From assembly GCF_007680605.1 (NCBI RefSeq), contig NZ_VEIO01000001.1, positions 1,302,001-1,366,000 of the forward strand: a stretch of 64,000 nt of DNA. The letters run 5' to 3'. This document shows positions 1 through 8,236 of the stretch, piece after piece (the stretch's first letter is position 1; each line of letters starts with the position of its first letter). Both the position numbers and the translations under genes were made by a program. A model generated the notes under the pieces. That model saw only the letters and a program-made list of their open reading frames with translations, did not search any database and was not told the DNA's origin. This DNA comes from Paenibacillus xylanexedens (GTDB lineage: Bacteria > Bacillota > Bacilli > Paenibacillales > Paenibacillaceae).

Positions 1-126
1 TCTGATTTAATGCTCTTGCGTTATCGAACATTTACGATTTCGTAACCAAACGGCCGAAGTGCCGTATATAGGATATGAACATGAGCGGACCATGTTTAAC
101 TTTAACCGAAGTTGAGGGATCGACCG

Positions 127-2523
127 ATGAACAACGTACTTATGAATCAGACCAAGGCCGAAGCTAATGCAGATGAAGCATACCGTCTCGCAGAGCAGAA
201 AGCATCTCAGTATTTTGCAAAGCTCTCTCAGCAGCTAATTAATAACACACATATAGATTCACTTATTCAAGATTTCAGGATTTGGCAAAAAAAACATATC
301 CATCGTTGGAGCTGGTTTTCCTGGTTCGCTGGCAAAAGAAAACCGGATTCCAAAGATATTCAGAAATATATGCATTGGCTCAGTGCGACAGGCAAGATCG
401 ATGATTATCTGGATCGCAGCATCTCATATATCTATATGCGCGATCTGGGACAGGCGCTGGATAACACGAAAACAAAAGACAAGATTCAGCGTATCGCCAA
501 GGATACCAAAGCATATTTTATGCGTGTCGCAAGTGAACAACAACGTCAGGCTGATTACATAAGCCCGGCAACATTATATCGGTGGGGACAGCGGGAGCAG
601 ATTGAAGAGGCTGTGATCTGGGTGATGGACAAATTAAAACATGTTGCAGCAAACATTCCCCCAGAACTTGATGCGGCGCAGGCACAACGTAAACTGATCA
701 AGATTATTCTGGGCGTCGTGCTTCATGTCGACGATGAGCTTACAGAGGACACGCCGCGGGAGGAACGGATTGCTAAGCTCGATGCAGCCATCAGGCTGGG
801 TTATTCCTACGGTTTAACGTACCCTTTTGTGGATGATCTTCTCGATTCTCAGGCGCTGACCACGCAGGAGAAGGAACAATATTCAGCGATGATACAACAA
901 GCTTTGCTTACTGGGATTGTACCTGATCTTGGAGAATGGAAGGGGCCGCAGCTTGAAGTGATTCGGTATGTACACTCCGAGCTTCGAGAGGCCTTTGAAT
1001 ATATTCGGAACTATCAACGTGAAGAGATGCGGAACACTTTTTTTGAACAGTCTTATGTGTTCTTCCAATCCCAGGAGATCGACCGTGGCAAGAAACTATC
1101 CAATGCGCATTATACGAATGAAGAGCTGTACATCCCGATTATTATTAAGTCGGCGTCGTCGCGATTGATTGTTCGTTCTGTTCTGAGCGCACCGGAAGAT
1201 GAAGGGTTTGATCTGCGTACCTTTCATTACGGGATTTATAATCAGCTTGCGGATGATTTTGCGGATATGTTCGATGATATGCAGGACGAGGCAGTGACAC
1301 CTTACACGTATTATTTGAAATATCGCGACCTGCGTCCGGATTTGATTAACCCGTATGAATTGTACTGGGCAGTCATCTCGTTTCTAATCCATGACGTCTA
1401 CCATTCCAATGCCAAGGCGAGGGAAGTTATCCTGGATCGTGCAATTAACGGGCTGAAGCGTTGCAGAGAGCGGCTCGGTCAGGCGAAGTATGACGAGGTC
1501 ATGACGCTCTTTGCTTCAGGCCAACCCGAACTTAATCATGTAGTGCAACAAATGGTGCGAAAAGCAGATGACGTGGACTTTCTGGACAAATTGCTACGGG
1601 ATCAGGTTGTGCTGCAGCTCAGTAATGAAAAACAAGAGAAGGAGTCGTTCCAGCAGACAACCCAAACGGTACGTGAGCGGATTAATGTGGAACTGCAAAT
1701 TAACAAAGCCGCCGAAGAACTCGAAATGAAGGGGAAGCTGATGGATGCGGCCAACTACAGTCTGCAAGGGGATGGCAAACGTCTGCGTCCGATCCTGACT
1801 TGGGTCATGGGTGTTCAGGAGTACGGGCTCAGCGAGTCGGCTATCATGCCGTTGTTACGCTCCATGGAGTATATGCATACGGCTTCACTCATCTTTGATG
1901 ATCTGCCCACACAGGATAATGCCGAGACAAGGCGCGGACGCTCCACGCTTCATCAGTTGCATAATAGTGCTACAGCAGAACTTACAGGACTATTCCTGAT
2001 TCAGCGAGCGATTCGTGAGCAGTCTTCACTGCATCGGTTTGATGCGCAGACCGTGTTGAAGCTGATTCAGTATTCGGCTATAAAAGCCGAGGATATGTGT
2101 ATGGGTCAGGCGATGGATCTGGGTTCCAAAGGAAAACTGCTCTCACTGGAAGAGCTGAACACGATCTGTTTTTACAAAACAGGCATTGCCTTTGAGGCGG
2201 CGCTGGTTATGCCAGCGATTTTGGCAAAAGTAAAGGATGAGGAGATCGACGCGCTAAAAGTGTTTGCGTATCATGCAGGCATTGCTTTTCAGATCAAGGA
2301 CGACCTGCTGGATTATGGAGGAGATCAACAAACCCTTGGCAAACCCGCCGGTCAGGATGAGCGAAATAACAATTCAACCTTTGTATCTATTCTTGGGGAG
2401 ACAGGTGCTCAAAAAGCGATGTGGGAGCATTATTGCCTTGCTACCGACGCATTACGTCAAATGCCTAAACCGATCCCATTTCTAAAACATCTACTGAATT
2501 ATCTCGTTGGCCGTGAACGGTAA
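127..2523 (+). CDS. Large polyprenyl synthetase with an extra N-terminal alpha-helical half
   Basis: The C-terminal 300 residues are a trans-isoprenyl diphosphate synthase, which condenses isopentenyl diphosphate with an allylic diphosphate. Visible motifs are GKRLRP near 565, the first Asp-rich motif DDLPTQD at 591-597 followed by RRGRST, and the second motif KDDLLDY with D725/D726. The lysine usual a few residues after the second motif (K-S/T in IspA-type enzymes) is replaced by Asn (NNNST). The N-terminal half of about 500 residues is not a standard prenyltransferase, but it is helical and carries its own VDDLLD at 235-240, suggesting a second isoprenoid-synthase-like fold. ATG 127 is preferred over TTG 112 because GAGG lies 9 bases before it. 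Ordinary synthases are about 300-350 residues. The substrate and product chain length are unknown. ComQ is a distant relative, but no ComX-like gene follows. Confidence 0.8.
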   Translation: MNNVLMNQTKAEANADEAYRLAEQKASQYFAKLSQQLINNTHIDSLIQDFRIWQKKHIHRWSWFSWFAGKRKPDSKDIQKYMHWLSATGKIDDYLDRSISYIYMRDLGQALDNTKTKDKIQRIAKDTKAYFMRVASEQQRQADYISPATLYRWGQREQIEEAVIWVMDKLKHVAANIPPELDAAQAQRKLIKIILGVVLHVDDELTEDTPREERIAKLDAAIRLGYSYGLTYPFVDDLLDSQALTTQEKEQYSAMIQQALLTGIVPDLGEWKGPQLEVIRYVHSELREAFEYIRNYQREEMRNTFFEQSYVFFQSQEIDRGKKLSNAHYTNEELYIPIIIKSASSRLIVRSVLSAPEDEGFDLRTFHYGIYNQLADDFADMFDDMQDEAVTPYTYYLKYRDLRPDLINPYELYWAVISFLIHDVYHSNAKAREVILDRAINGLKRCRERLGQAKYDEVMTLFASGQPELNHVVQQMVRKADDVDFLDKLLRDQVVLQLSNEKQEKESFQQTTQTVRERINVELQINKAAEELEMKGKLMDAANYSLQGDGKRLRPILTWVMGVQEYGLSESAIMPLLRSMEYMHTASLIFDDLPTQDNAETRRGRSTLHQLHNSATAELTGLFLIQRAIREQSSLHRFDAQTVLKLIQYSAIKAEDMCMGQAMDLGSKGKLLSLEELNTICFYKTGIAFEAALVMPAILAKVKDEEIDALKVFAYHAGIAFQIKDDLLDYGGDQQTLGKPAGQDERNNNSTFVSILGETGAQKAMWEHYCLATDALRQMPKPIPFLKHLLNYLVGRER

Positions 2524-2638
2524 GTCTAATAACGTTGATGCAGCATCTCTATTGATTTATTACATGAATTGCATGGTTTTTATAATCGGAATACACAACG
2601 GAGTTGCCGAACTTATAACTGCTATTCGATGTATGTTA

Positions 2639-2685
2639 AAAGAAACCCTCACCCGTGTTTTAACAGGGCGGAGGGTTCTTTTATT
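2639..2685. terminator. Bidirectional terminator between convergent genes
   Basis: AGAAACCCTC pairs with GAGGGTTCTTTT, and A and T runs lie on both sides. It separates the convergent isoprenoid synthase and SgrR-type genes. Confidence 0.75.
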
Positions 2686-4453
2686 ACGGATTTTTGATCC
2701 ATAATTTGGAAATATCCAGGAATCCAAATTCTGAGGTTTGCATGCCGTAGAAGCTCTGATGCAATTCCGCTTTTTTGTTCATATGACATCCGTACAACAT
2801 CCAGCTGTTTTTCCGCAGTAATTCTTCAGCCTGTTCCAGAAGCTCGCTACGTTCGGCGTGAGGAAGTTGCGGAAAGGCGTCCAGCAAGGAATCCAATATC
2901 GATTGAAGCTCAGGAGTCATGTATTCATGGAGCGTATTGCTTTGATTTTTGAAAAAATGAATCATGCCATACTGCCAGTCATCCTCCAGTATTTCTTCTC
3001 TCAGAATCAAAGGTGCATCTGAGGTCTTGACGACATCCAGATAATCGTCAAAAGGCTCAAGATCCATCCTCAATCCTACTCGACTTGCACGTTGTTGCAG
3101 CCACTCAGCCACATCGGAATCTTTATTCTTTTTATAAGATAACAAGAAGGTTTCACCTTGATAACCCGATTGTTCAAGCAATGCTTGAGCATCACCCAGG
3201 GATGCAGCATCCCAGCTCCGTGCAGCGCTTTTCCACGGCAGAAAACTACTGGCGGGTGTAATTCGATTTTTACCCAAATCATGCACCAGTGTGACCGGAT
3301 CATAGATGATACGCATGGCCTGGCGGAAGGGCAAGGTATGATGACAACCCGGGACATTGAAATTGAAAAGCATATACTGACAGCCAAGTGCGGGATAGTC
3401 AATATAATGAGGCCGTTCATGACTACTTCCAGGCAGACTGAGCCGATCAGTACCAGGTAAATCATAATAACCGTCGCTTGAAGCCGATTCAGGAAGAAAC
3501 CAGATGTGGACCTGGTCCAGATGAGGACGAAAGCCATAATAAGCATCGAATGCAGTCAGTTTGATTACATCTTCGCTCATTTCGGTGATCTGAAACGGGC
3601 CTGTGCCGACCAGGGGCTGGTTCGATGCATAATCTGCCGGCAGTACCGTCATGCGAATACAACTGAACAGATGTAGAAAAAAACGGTTCGCACGATGCAA
3701 TATAAACCTGATGCAATAATCGCCGTTCACTTCTGTTCGCTTAATATCGCGGTACAGCCATAGAGACGAACAATGGGTCTCGAATAAACGCTTCAAGGAT
3801 GCCTGAACATCATGCGATGTCATCGTACGTCCGTCATGGAAACGAACACCTTTTCGCAAATAAAATACCCATTCTTTATGATCGTTGTTAGATTCCCATG
3901 TATGTGCAAGTGCGGGTAAAAAGGTATCAGTGTGGGCGTCGTAAGTAATCAGTGTGTTGCATATCTGACCAAGAAGATAGGTTTCAAAAGCCGTATAAAC
4001 CGAAGCCGGGTCCAAATCACCCAGTTGACGTGATCTCAACATGCGAAGTGTATCCTGACCGGAAGTGCTTTCGGTGTAACTGCGAAATCCCATCTGCTCA
4101 TGAAGGGTAAGCATCAGTTTTTCCCGCATCAAGTCATCGATTTGCACATTTCCAATCAACTCGATGGCTTCTTTCAGTTTGCCTTTGGATAACAGTTCAG
4201 TAAAGTTAAATTCTAAAGCATCATTCAGACTTCGCAGTAGTGTAAGCTCGGAATGATGGCCTCGTCCACGCCCAGGTTTCCAATGGATGAAATGCTGATC
4301 TTCCAGCTTCCGTAAAATAAATTTGACATTGCGCGGAGTGCAACAGAGGACGGAGGACAGATTCTCGATCGTTACGGGTACAGGTTCATTGATCTTGATC
4401 GAGAGCATTTCAGAGCCAGCAAGTCTTAGAAAGTGAGTATATATCGTATCCAT
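2684..4453 (-). CDS. SgrR-family regulator (winged helix plus solute-binding domain)
   Basis: A DNA-binding N-terminal domain of about 100 residues (winged-helix region around PRNVKFILRKLED) is followed by a long SBP_bac_5-type oligopeptide-binding domain, the SgrR architecture. SgrR of E. coli activates the sugar-phosphate stress response, and family members in Bacillota usually sit next to a transporter gene. With 589 residues it has the usual family length. There is no signal peptide, so the binding domain is cytoplasmic and should sense a small ligand. The ATG at 4453 is preceded by GGAGGAG at good spacing. It diverges from the MFS gene at 4612, with 158 bases between them, and probably controls that gene. 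The ligand is unknown. Confidence 0.85.
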   Translation of the reverse strand: MDTIYTHFLRLAGSEMLSIKINEPVPVTIENLSSVLCCTPRNVKFILRKLEDQHFIHWKPGRGRGHHSELTLLRSLNDALEFNFTELLSKGKLKEAIELIGNVQIDDLMREKLMLTLHEQMGFRSYTESTSGQDTLRMLRSRQLGDLDPASVYTAFETYLLGQICNTLITYDAHTDTFLPALAHTWESNNDHKEWVFYLRKGVRFHDGRTMTSHDVQASLKRLFETHCSSLWLYRDIKRTEVNGDYCIRFILHRANRFFLHLFSCIRMTVLPADYASNQPLVGTGPFQITEMSEDVIKLTAFDAYYGFRPHLDQVHIWFLPESASSDGYYDLPGTDRLSLPGSSHERPHYIDYPALGCQYMLFNFNVPGCHHTLPFRQAMRIIYDPVTLVHDLGKNRITPASSFLPWKSAARSWDAASLGDAQALLEQSGYQGETFLLSYKKNKDSDVAEWLQQRASRVGLRMDLEPFDDYLDVVKTSDAPLILREEILEDDWQYGMIHFFKNQSNTLHEYMTPELQSILDSLLDAFPQLPHAERSELLEQAEELLRKNSWMLYGCHMNKKAELHQSFYGMQTSEFGFLDISKLWIKNP

Positions 4454-4611
4454 GTGTACAGCTCCTCCATAAAGGTGAAAAGTGAGAACAAAACATTACA
4501 CTTTTACTTCCCCCTTTTATCTTTACAATTATACCTATGAGGATGACAGAATTCATCCATTTTCGCAGCAACAGGATAGATAGAGAAAGCAGCAAGATAG
4601 GAGAATGAAAG

Positions 4612-5850
4612 ATGAAGCATATTTTAAAGCAAATTCACCCGCTGGCCTGGACCATTATTATTGGAACGATGTTTGGGCGCCTCGTGACGTCGATGAGCAT
4701 TCCATTTCTGTCCATCTATTTGACACGTGTGCTTGATGCTACGCCGACCCAGACGGGAATTACGGTTGCGGTAAGTTCACTGGCGGGAGTATTGGTCAGT
4801 TTTTACGGGGGATATATCTCTGATCGAATCGGGCGCAAAATCGTTATGCTTGTCTCGGTATTTAGTTGGGCCGCTGTATTTTTCATTTTTGCGGCAGCCG
4901 AGCATTTATGGGTGTTTTTTGTTGCAAACACGTTAAACGGTTTGTGCCGGGCCGTGTTTGAGCCAACCTCAAGAGCGTTGTTATCCGATATAACTTCACC
5001 TCAAAACAAACTGCTAGTGTTTAATCTGAGATATGCAGCGATTAATCTGGGGGTCGTGTTTGGTCCAATTATCGGATTTCAGCTGGGATCATCGGAATCG
5101 ACGTTTCCTTTTGTTATCTCGGGGCTCGTTTATATCGCTTATGGTCTGATTCTAGGTCTTCAATTTCGACTTCATCATGCCAATCTCCCTGGACGTCTAG
5201 AAGTGGCTGCACCCCGTCTGCGCGAAGCCCTCATGACCACCGGACGGGATCGGGTATTCCTGCCTGTGCTGATCGGTACGACGTTTTGTGTGTTGGGTTA
5301 CGGCCACTTCAGTTCCACGTTAGCGCAGTATTTGGCGAGAAGTCCGATCTTTGAAAATGGAAGTCAGATGTTCTCGTATATGCTTTCACTCAACGCGATT
5401 ACTGTACTGGTTATCCAGTACCCGCTCGTTCGTACTTTCCGGAATGCACCGCCGCTTGTCCCGCTAATTCTGGGAAATCTGCTCGTTTCCGCAAGTCTGC
5501 TGTTATTTGGTTTAGCCGAAGGAATCGTATTGATGATGGTCAGTGTCATCCTGTTTACGATAGGGGAAGTACTGCTCTTTACGATGATGGATATGCTAAT
5601 CGACCGAATTGCAAAGCCCGAATGGAAAGGAACGTATTTTGGTACAATCGGTTTCAACAATATCGGAAATGTTGCGGCTCCGGTCATTGGTGGGTTGCTG
5701 TTAAGCCAGTTTGGTGCGGGGAATGGACTTGCTGTCTTTATTCCGATTGCTGTAACGACAGCACTTGGGGTTCCTTTTCTACTGATGGCACATAAACGTC
5801 TTGTTAACAGAGAAAAGCAAGCAACTGAATCTATACAAGTTGGACTCTAA
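4612..5850 (+). CDS. MFS transporter (DHA1-type efflux)
   Basis: This 412-residue protein has about 12 hydrophobic segments and the MFS motif A between TM2 and TM3 (GGYISDRIGRKIV). It should be a proton-coupled efflux permease in the cytoplasmic membrane, but the substrate cannot be read from sequence. AGGAG lies about 9 bases before the ATG. It is transcribed divergently from the SgrR-type regulator. By analogy with SgrR-SetA pairs, sugar or small-metabolite export is possible; drug export is equally possible. Confidence 0.85.
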   Translation: MKHILKQIHPLAWTIIIGTMFGRLVTSMSIPFLSIYLTRVLDATPTQTGITVAVSSLAGVLVSFYGGYISDRIGRKIVMLVSVFSWAAVFFIFAAAEHLWVFFVANTLNGLCRAVFEPTSRALLSDITSPQNKLLVFNLRYAAINLGVVFGPIIGFQLGSSESTFPFVISGLVYIAYGLILGLQFRLHHANLPGRLEVAAPRLREALMTTGRDRVFLPVLIGTTFCVLGYGHFSSTLAQYLARSPIFENGSQMFSYMLSLNAITVLVIQYPLVRTFRNAPPLVPLILGNLLVSASLLLFGLAEGIVLMMVSVILFTIGEVLLFTMMDMLIDRIAKPEWKGTYFGTIGFNNIGNVAAPVIGGLLLSQFGAGNGLAVFIPIAVTTALGVPFLLMAHKRLVNREKQATESIQVGL

Positions 5851-6149
5851 CAGATGAATTAAATAACAATTTAGTTAATAATTATGTTGACGTATAAAGA
5901 ATGAGCGAATACAATAAACAACAAATATGTGAAACGGGTGGGATAAACAATGGTGGATCAGCCAGCGCAGGACCTTCAACCAATAATTGAATATGCATGA
6001 GCATAGTGACATTATCCGGGTAGAGTATTGAGCACGTTTGGACTGTCCAGCTTCGTGCAACCCTGTCTGGACGCTCATTCATACTGCGATGTTAGAGAAG
6101 AGGCTGAAACGAAACGTTTTCTCGCTGGCTTTTCAATCCAATCAAGCTG

Positions 6150-6183
6150 TAGATGAACTTCATTCATCTATGGCTTTTTTTCA
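6150..6183 (+). terminator. Terminator-like hairpin upstream of ABC exporter operon
   Basis: TAGATGAA pairs with TTCATCTA across a 5-base loop and is followed by GG-C-T7. It could end the upstream MFS transcript or act as an attenuator for the ABC operon. Confidence 0.5.
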
Positions 6184-6306
6184 TTTCGCCAGACTGTTCA
6201 CATGGGAAGGAGCATGAGTAAGACTACAGGTTAAAGTAAAGACAGACATCAATTCTAATTGGTTACATTAAGATCGATCTATATCCATACGAAGGGAGAA
6301 TAAACT

Positions 6307-6384
6307 ATGGTTAACGTTTGTAAACGATATGTTTCTTCGGGAGGCCTTGCTGACTACAACAGGCTCATACATGATTCATCATAG
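6307..6384 (+). CDS. Possible 25-residue leader peptide before ABC exporter
   Basis: The ORF MVNVCKRYVSSGGLADYNRL (then five more residues) has GAAGGGAG placed 8 bases before its ATG, a better site than chance would usually give. It ends 107 bases before the ABC exporter gene. In B. subtilis the multidrug ABC exporter BmrCD is controlled by the small leader peptide BmrB, so a translated leader in this position is plausible. No homology is claimed, and it may be a chance ORF. Confidence 0.35.
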   Translation: MVNVCKRYVSSGGLADYNRLIHDSS

Positions 6385-6490
6385 CGAAGGTAATCAAAAG
6401 TGTGGTTGGAAGATTTAACATTCAAATGATAATTATGCGCGAGACAAAGTATACATCCGAGTAAAATTTTTAATTAAAGGGGTGGGGCTG

Positions 6491-8236
6491 GTGCCCAAAA
6501 CAGAAAAACGCTCCATGTCATGGCTGCTGCGATATTTAAAGCCGGTGAAAGGCAAGCTGGCCGTGTTGCTGATCTTGTTGTTAACATCAACAGGGCTGCA
6601 ACTTCTAAATCCACAGATCACCAGACGATTCATTGATACGGCTGCAAGCGGCGGAATTCTGGGTGATCTGGTACAGCTTGCAGGGCTTTTCCTGCTCATT
6701 GCTGTGAGCAATCAATTGATTACGATCGCGGTCAGTTACTTAGGAAACGATGTGGCCTGGCGGGCAACGAACCGGATGCGCGGAGATTTGCTGAAACATT
6801 GCCTGCGGCTCGATATGCGTTTTCATAACGTCAAAACACCCGGAGAGATGATTGAACGTGTGGATGGCGACGTAACGAGCATTTCGAATTTCTTCGCCAT
6901 GTTTATCGTGCAGGTCATCGGTAGTTTTGTCCTGCTTGCAGGCATTCTGGGATTTATGTTTACGATTAATGTGCCAATTGCACTGGTGATGACTGTATTT
7001 ACGTTATTGTCTATTCTGTTCATGGTCGTTATTCGTAACCTTGGGGTAGAGTCCTCTAAAAATGAGCGAGCGGCTAGTGCTTCCTTGTTCAGCTTGATTG
7101 AGGAGCGAATTGCCGGCATTGAGGATGTACAGGCGAATGGACACGTTCCATATGTAATGAACCGATTCTATCGCACGATGCGCACTGTTTTTCTCAAAGG
7201 TCGAAAGGCATGGATGCTTAGAGTAATTCCTTGGAATACCACGGTTGTCATGTTTATTGTATCCGTCACGGTCGTTTTGCTTCTCGGCGTGCACTACTAT
7301 ATTGAGGGTGTAATCAGCATTGGAACCTTGTTTTTGATCTATCAATACAGCCAGATGTTGAATGACCCCATTGAGTTGCTTGGCGATCAGGTGCAGGAGT
7401 TTCAAAAGGCAAAATCAGGCATGCTTCGCTCCCGCGAATTATTGTCTTTACGAAGCGAAATACAGGATGGAAGTGAAGAGAGGCTGCCTGACGGCCCGCT
7501 CGGACTGGAATTTAATCAGGTGTATTTCAGTTACAATGAGGATAAACCTGTGCTTCAGGATATCACCTTTGAGGTGAAACCTGGAGAACGTTTGGGCATC
7601 ATTGGTCGCACGGGGAGCGGAAAATCAAGTCTTAGCCGTGTTCTTCTGCGTCTTTACAATCTGGATCAGGGAACGATCCGGATCGGTGGATCGGATATTA
7701 CGAAGTTATCCATGCAGGCTCTCTATCGCAGGGTGGGTATGGTAACACAGGACGTGCAGTTGTTTGATGGTACATTGCGTGACAATCTGACATTATTTAA
7801 TCCAGAAGTGTCGGATGCCATGATTAGGCAAACAACAGAACGGCTGGGGCTGCATCACTGGATTGATACACAAGCGGAAGGATTGGATACACACCTGACT
7901 GCAGGAGGTGCTTCATTATCTGCGGGGGAAGCCCAGCTCTTCGCTTTGACCCGTGTATTTCTGACGGAGCCGAGTCTGGTCATATTGGATGAGCCTTCCT
8001 CCCGGCTTGATGCAGCGACCGAGAGTTTACTTCAAGCTGCTATTGACGAATTAATGAAGCGGTCAACAGGGATTATTATTGCACACAGATTAGCCACGCT
8101 GGAGAAGGTTGATAAAATTATGGTTCTTGGCGGGGGCAAGCTGCTGGAATTTGGATCAAGAGTAGAGCTTGCGAATAATCCGTCCTCCCATTACGCACGG
8201 CTTTTGGTTACAGGGCGAGAGGAGGAACTGGCATGA
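6491..8236 (+). CDS. ABC exporter half-transporter 1 (catalytic Walker B, atypical signature)
   Basis: The N-terminal region is a transmembrane domain of about six helices (1-330). The ATPase domain has Walker A GRTGSGKSS with K378, signature LSAGE at 476-480 instead of LSGGQ, Walker B VILDEP with catalytic E501, and H-loop H532. It should pair with the next gene's product as a heterodimeric exporter in the membrane. GTG 6491 is chosen because AAAGGGGTGGGG lies just upstream; GTG 6482 would overlap the site. The stop overlaps the next start as ATGA, indicating translational coupling. A drug, lipid or peptide substrate cannot be distinguished. Confidence 0.88.
   Translation: MPKTEKRSMSWLLRYLKPVKGKLAVLLILLLTSTGLQLLNPQITRRFIDTAASGGILGDLVQLAGLFLLIAVSNQLITIAVSYLGNDVAWRATNRMRGDLLKHCLRLDMRFHNVKTPGEMIERVDGDVTSISNFFAMFIVQVIGSFVLLAGILGFMFTINVPIALVMTVFTLLSILFMVVIRNLGVESSKNERAASASLFSLIEERIAGIEDVQANGHVPYVMNRFYRTMRTVFLKGRKAWMLRVIPWNTTVVMFIVSVTVVLLLGVHYYIEGVISIGTLFLIYQYSQMLNDPIELLGDQVQEFQKAKSGMLRSRELLSLRSEIQDGSEERLPDGPLGLEFNQVYFSYNEDKPVLQDITFEVKPGERLGIIGRTGSGKSSLSRVLLRLYNLDQGTIRIGGSDITKLSMQALYRRVGMVTQDVQLFDGTLRDNLTLFNPEVSDAMIRQTTERLGLHHWIDTQAEGLDTHLTAGGASLSAGEAQLFALTRVFLTEPSLVILDEPSSRLDAATESLLQAAIDELMKRSTGIIIAHRLATLEKVDKIMVLGGGKLLEFGSRVELANNPSSHYARLLVTGREEELA

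Larger units (their letters stand above)
5851..6490. other. 640-base intergenic region: terminator-like hairpin plus possible leader ORF
   Basis: Between the MFS gene and the ABC exporter pair I see one hairpin with a T run (6150-6183) and one short ORF with a good ribosome binding site (6307-6384). A further potential pairing is GTCCAG with CTGGAC near 6050-6073. Antisense ORFs at 5875-6082 have no ribosome binding site. Confidence 0.5.

Noticed and set aside
2507-2704. Possible ComX-like pheromone gene after the isoprenoid synthase
   Set aside because: The ORF runs through the terminator, lacks the C-terminal Trp region expected of ComX, and has no ribosome binding site.
5875-6082. Two minus-strand ORFs of 66-67 residues between the MFS and ABC genes
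   Set aside because: They overlap each other in different frames, lack ribosome binding sites, and have no recognisable domain.
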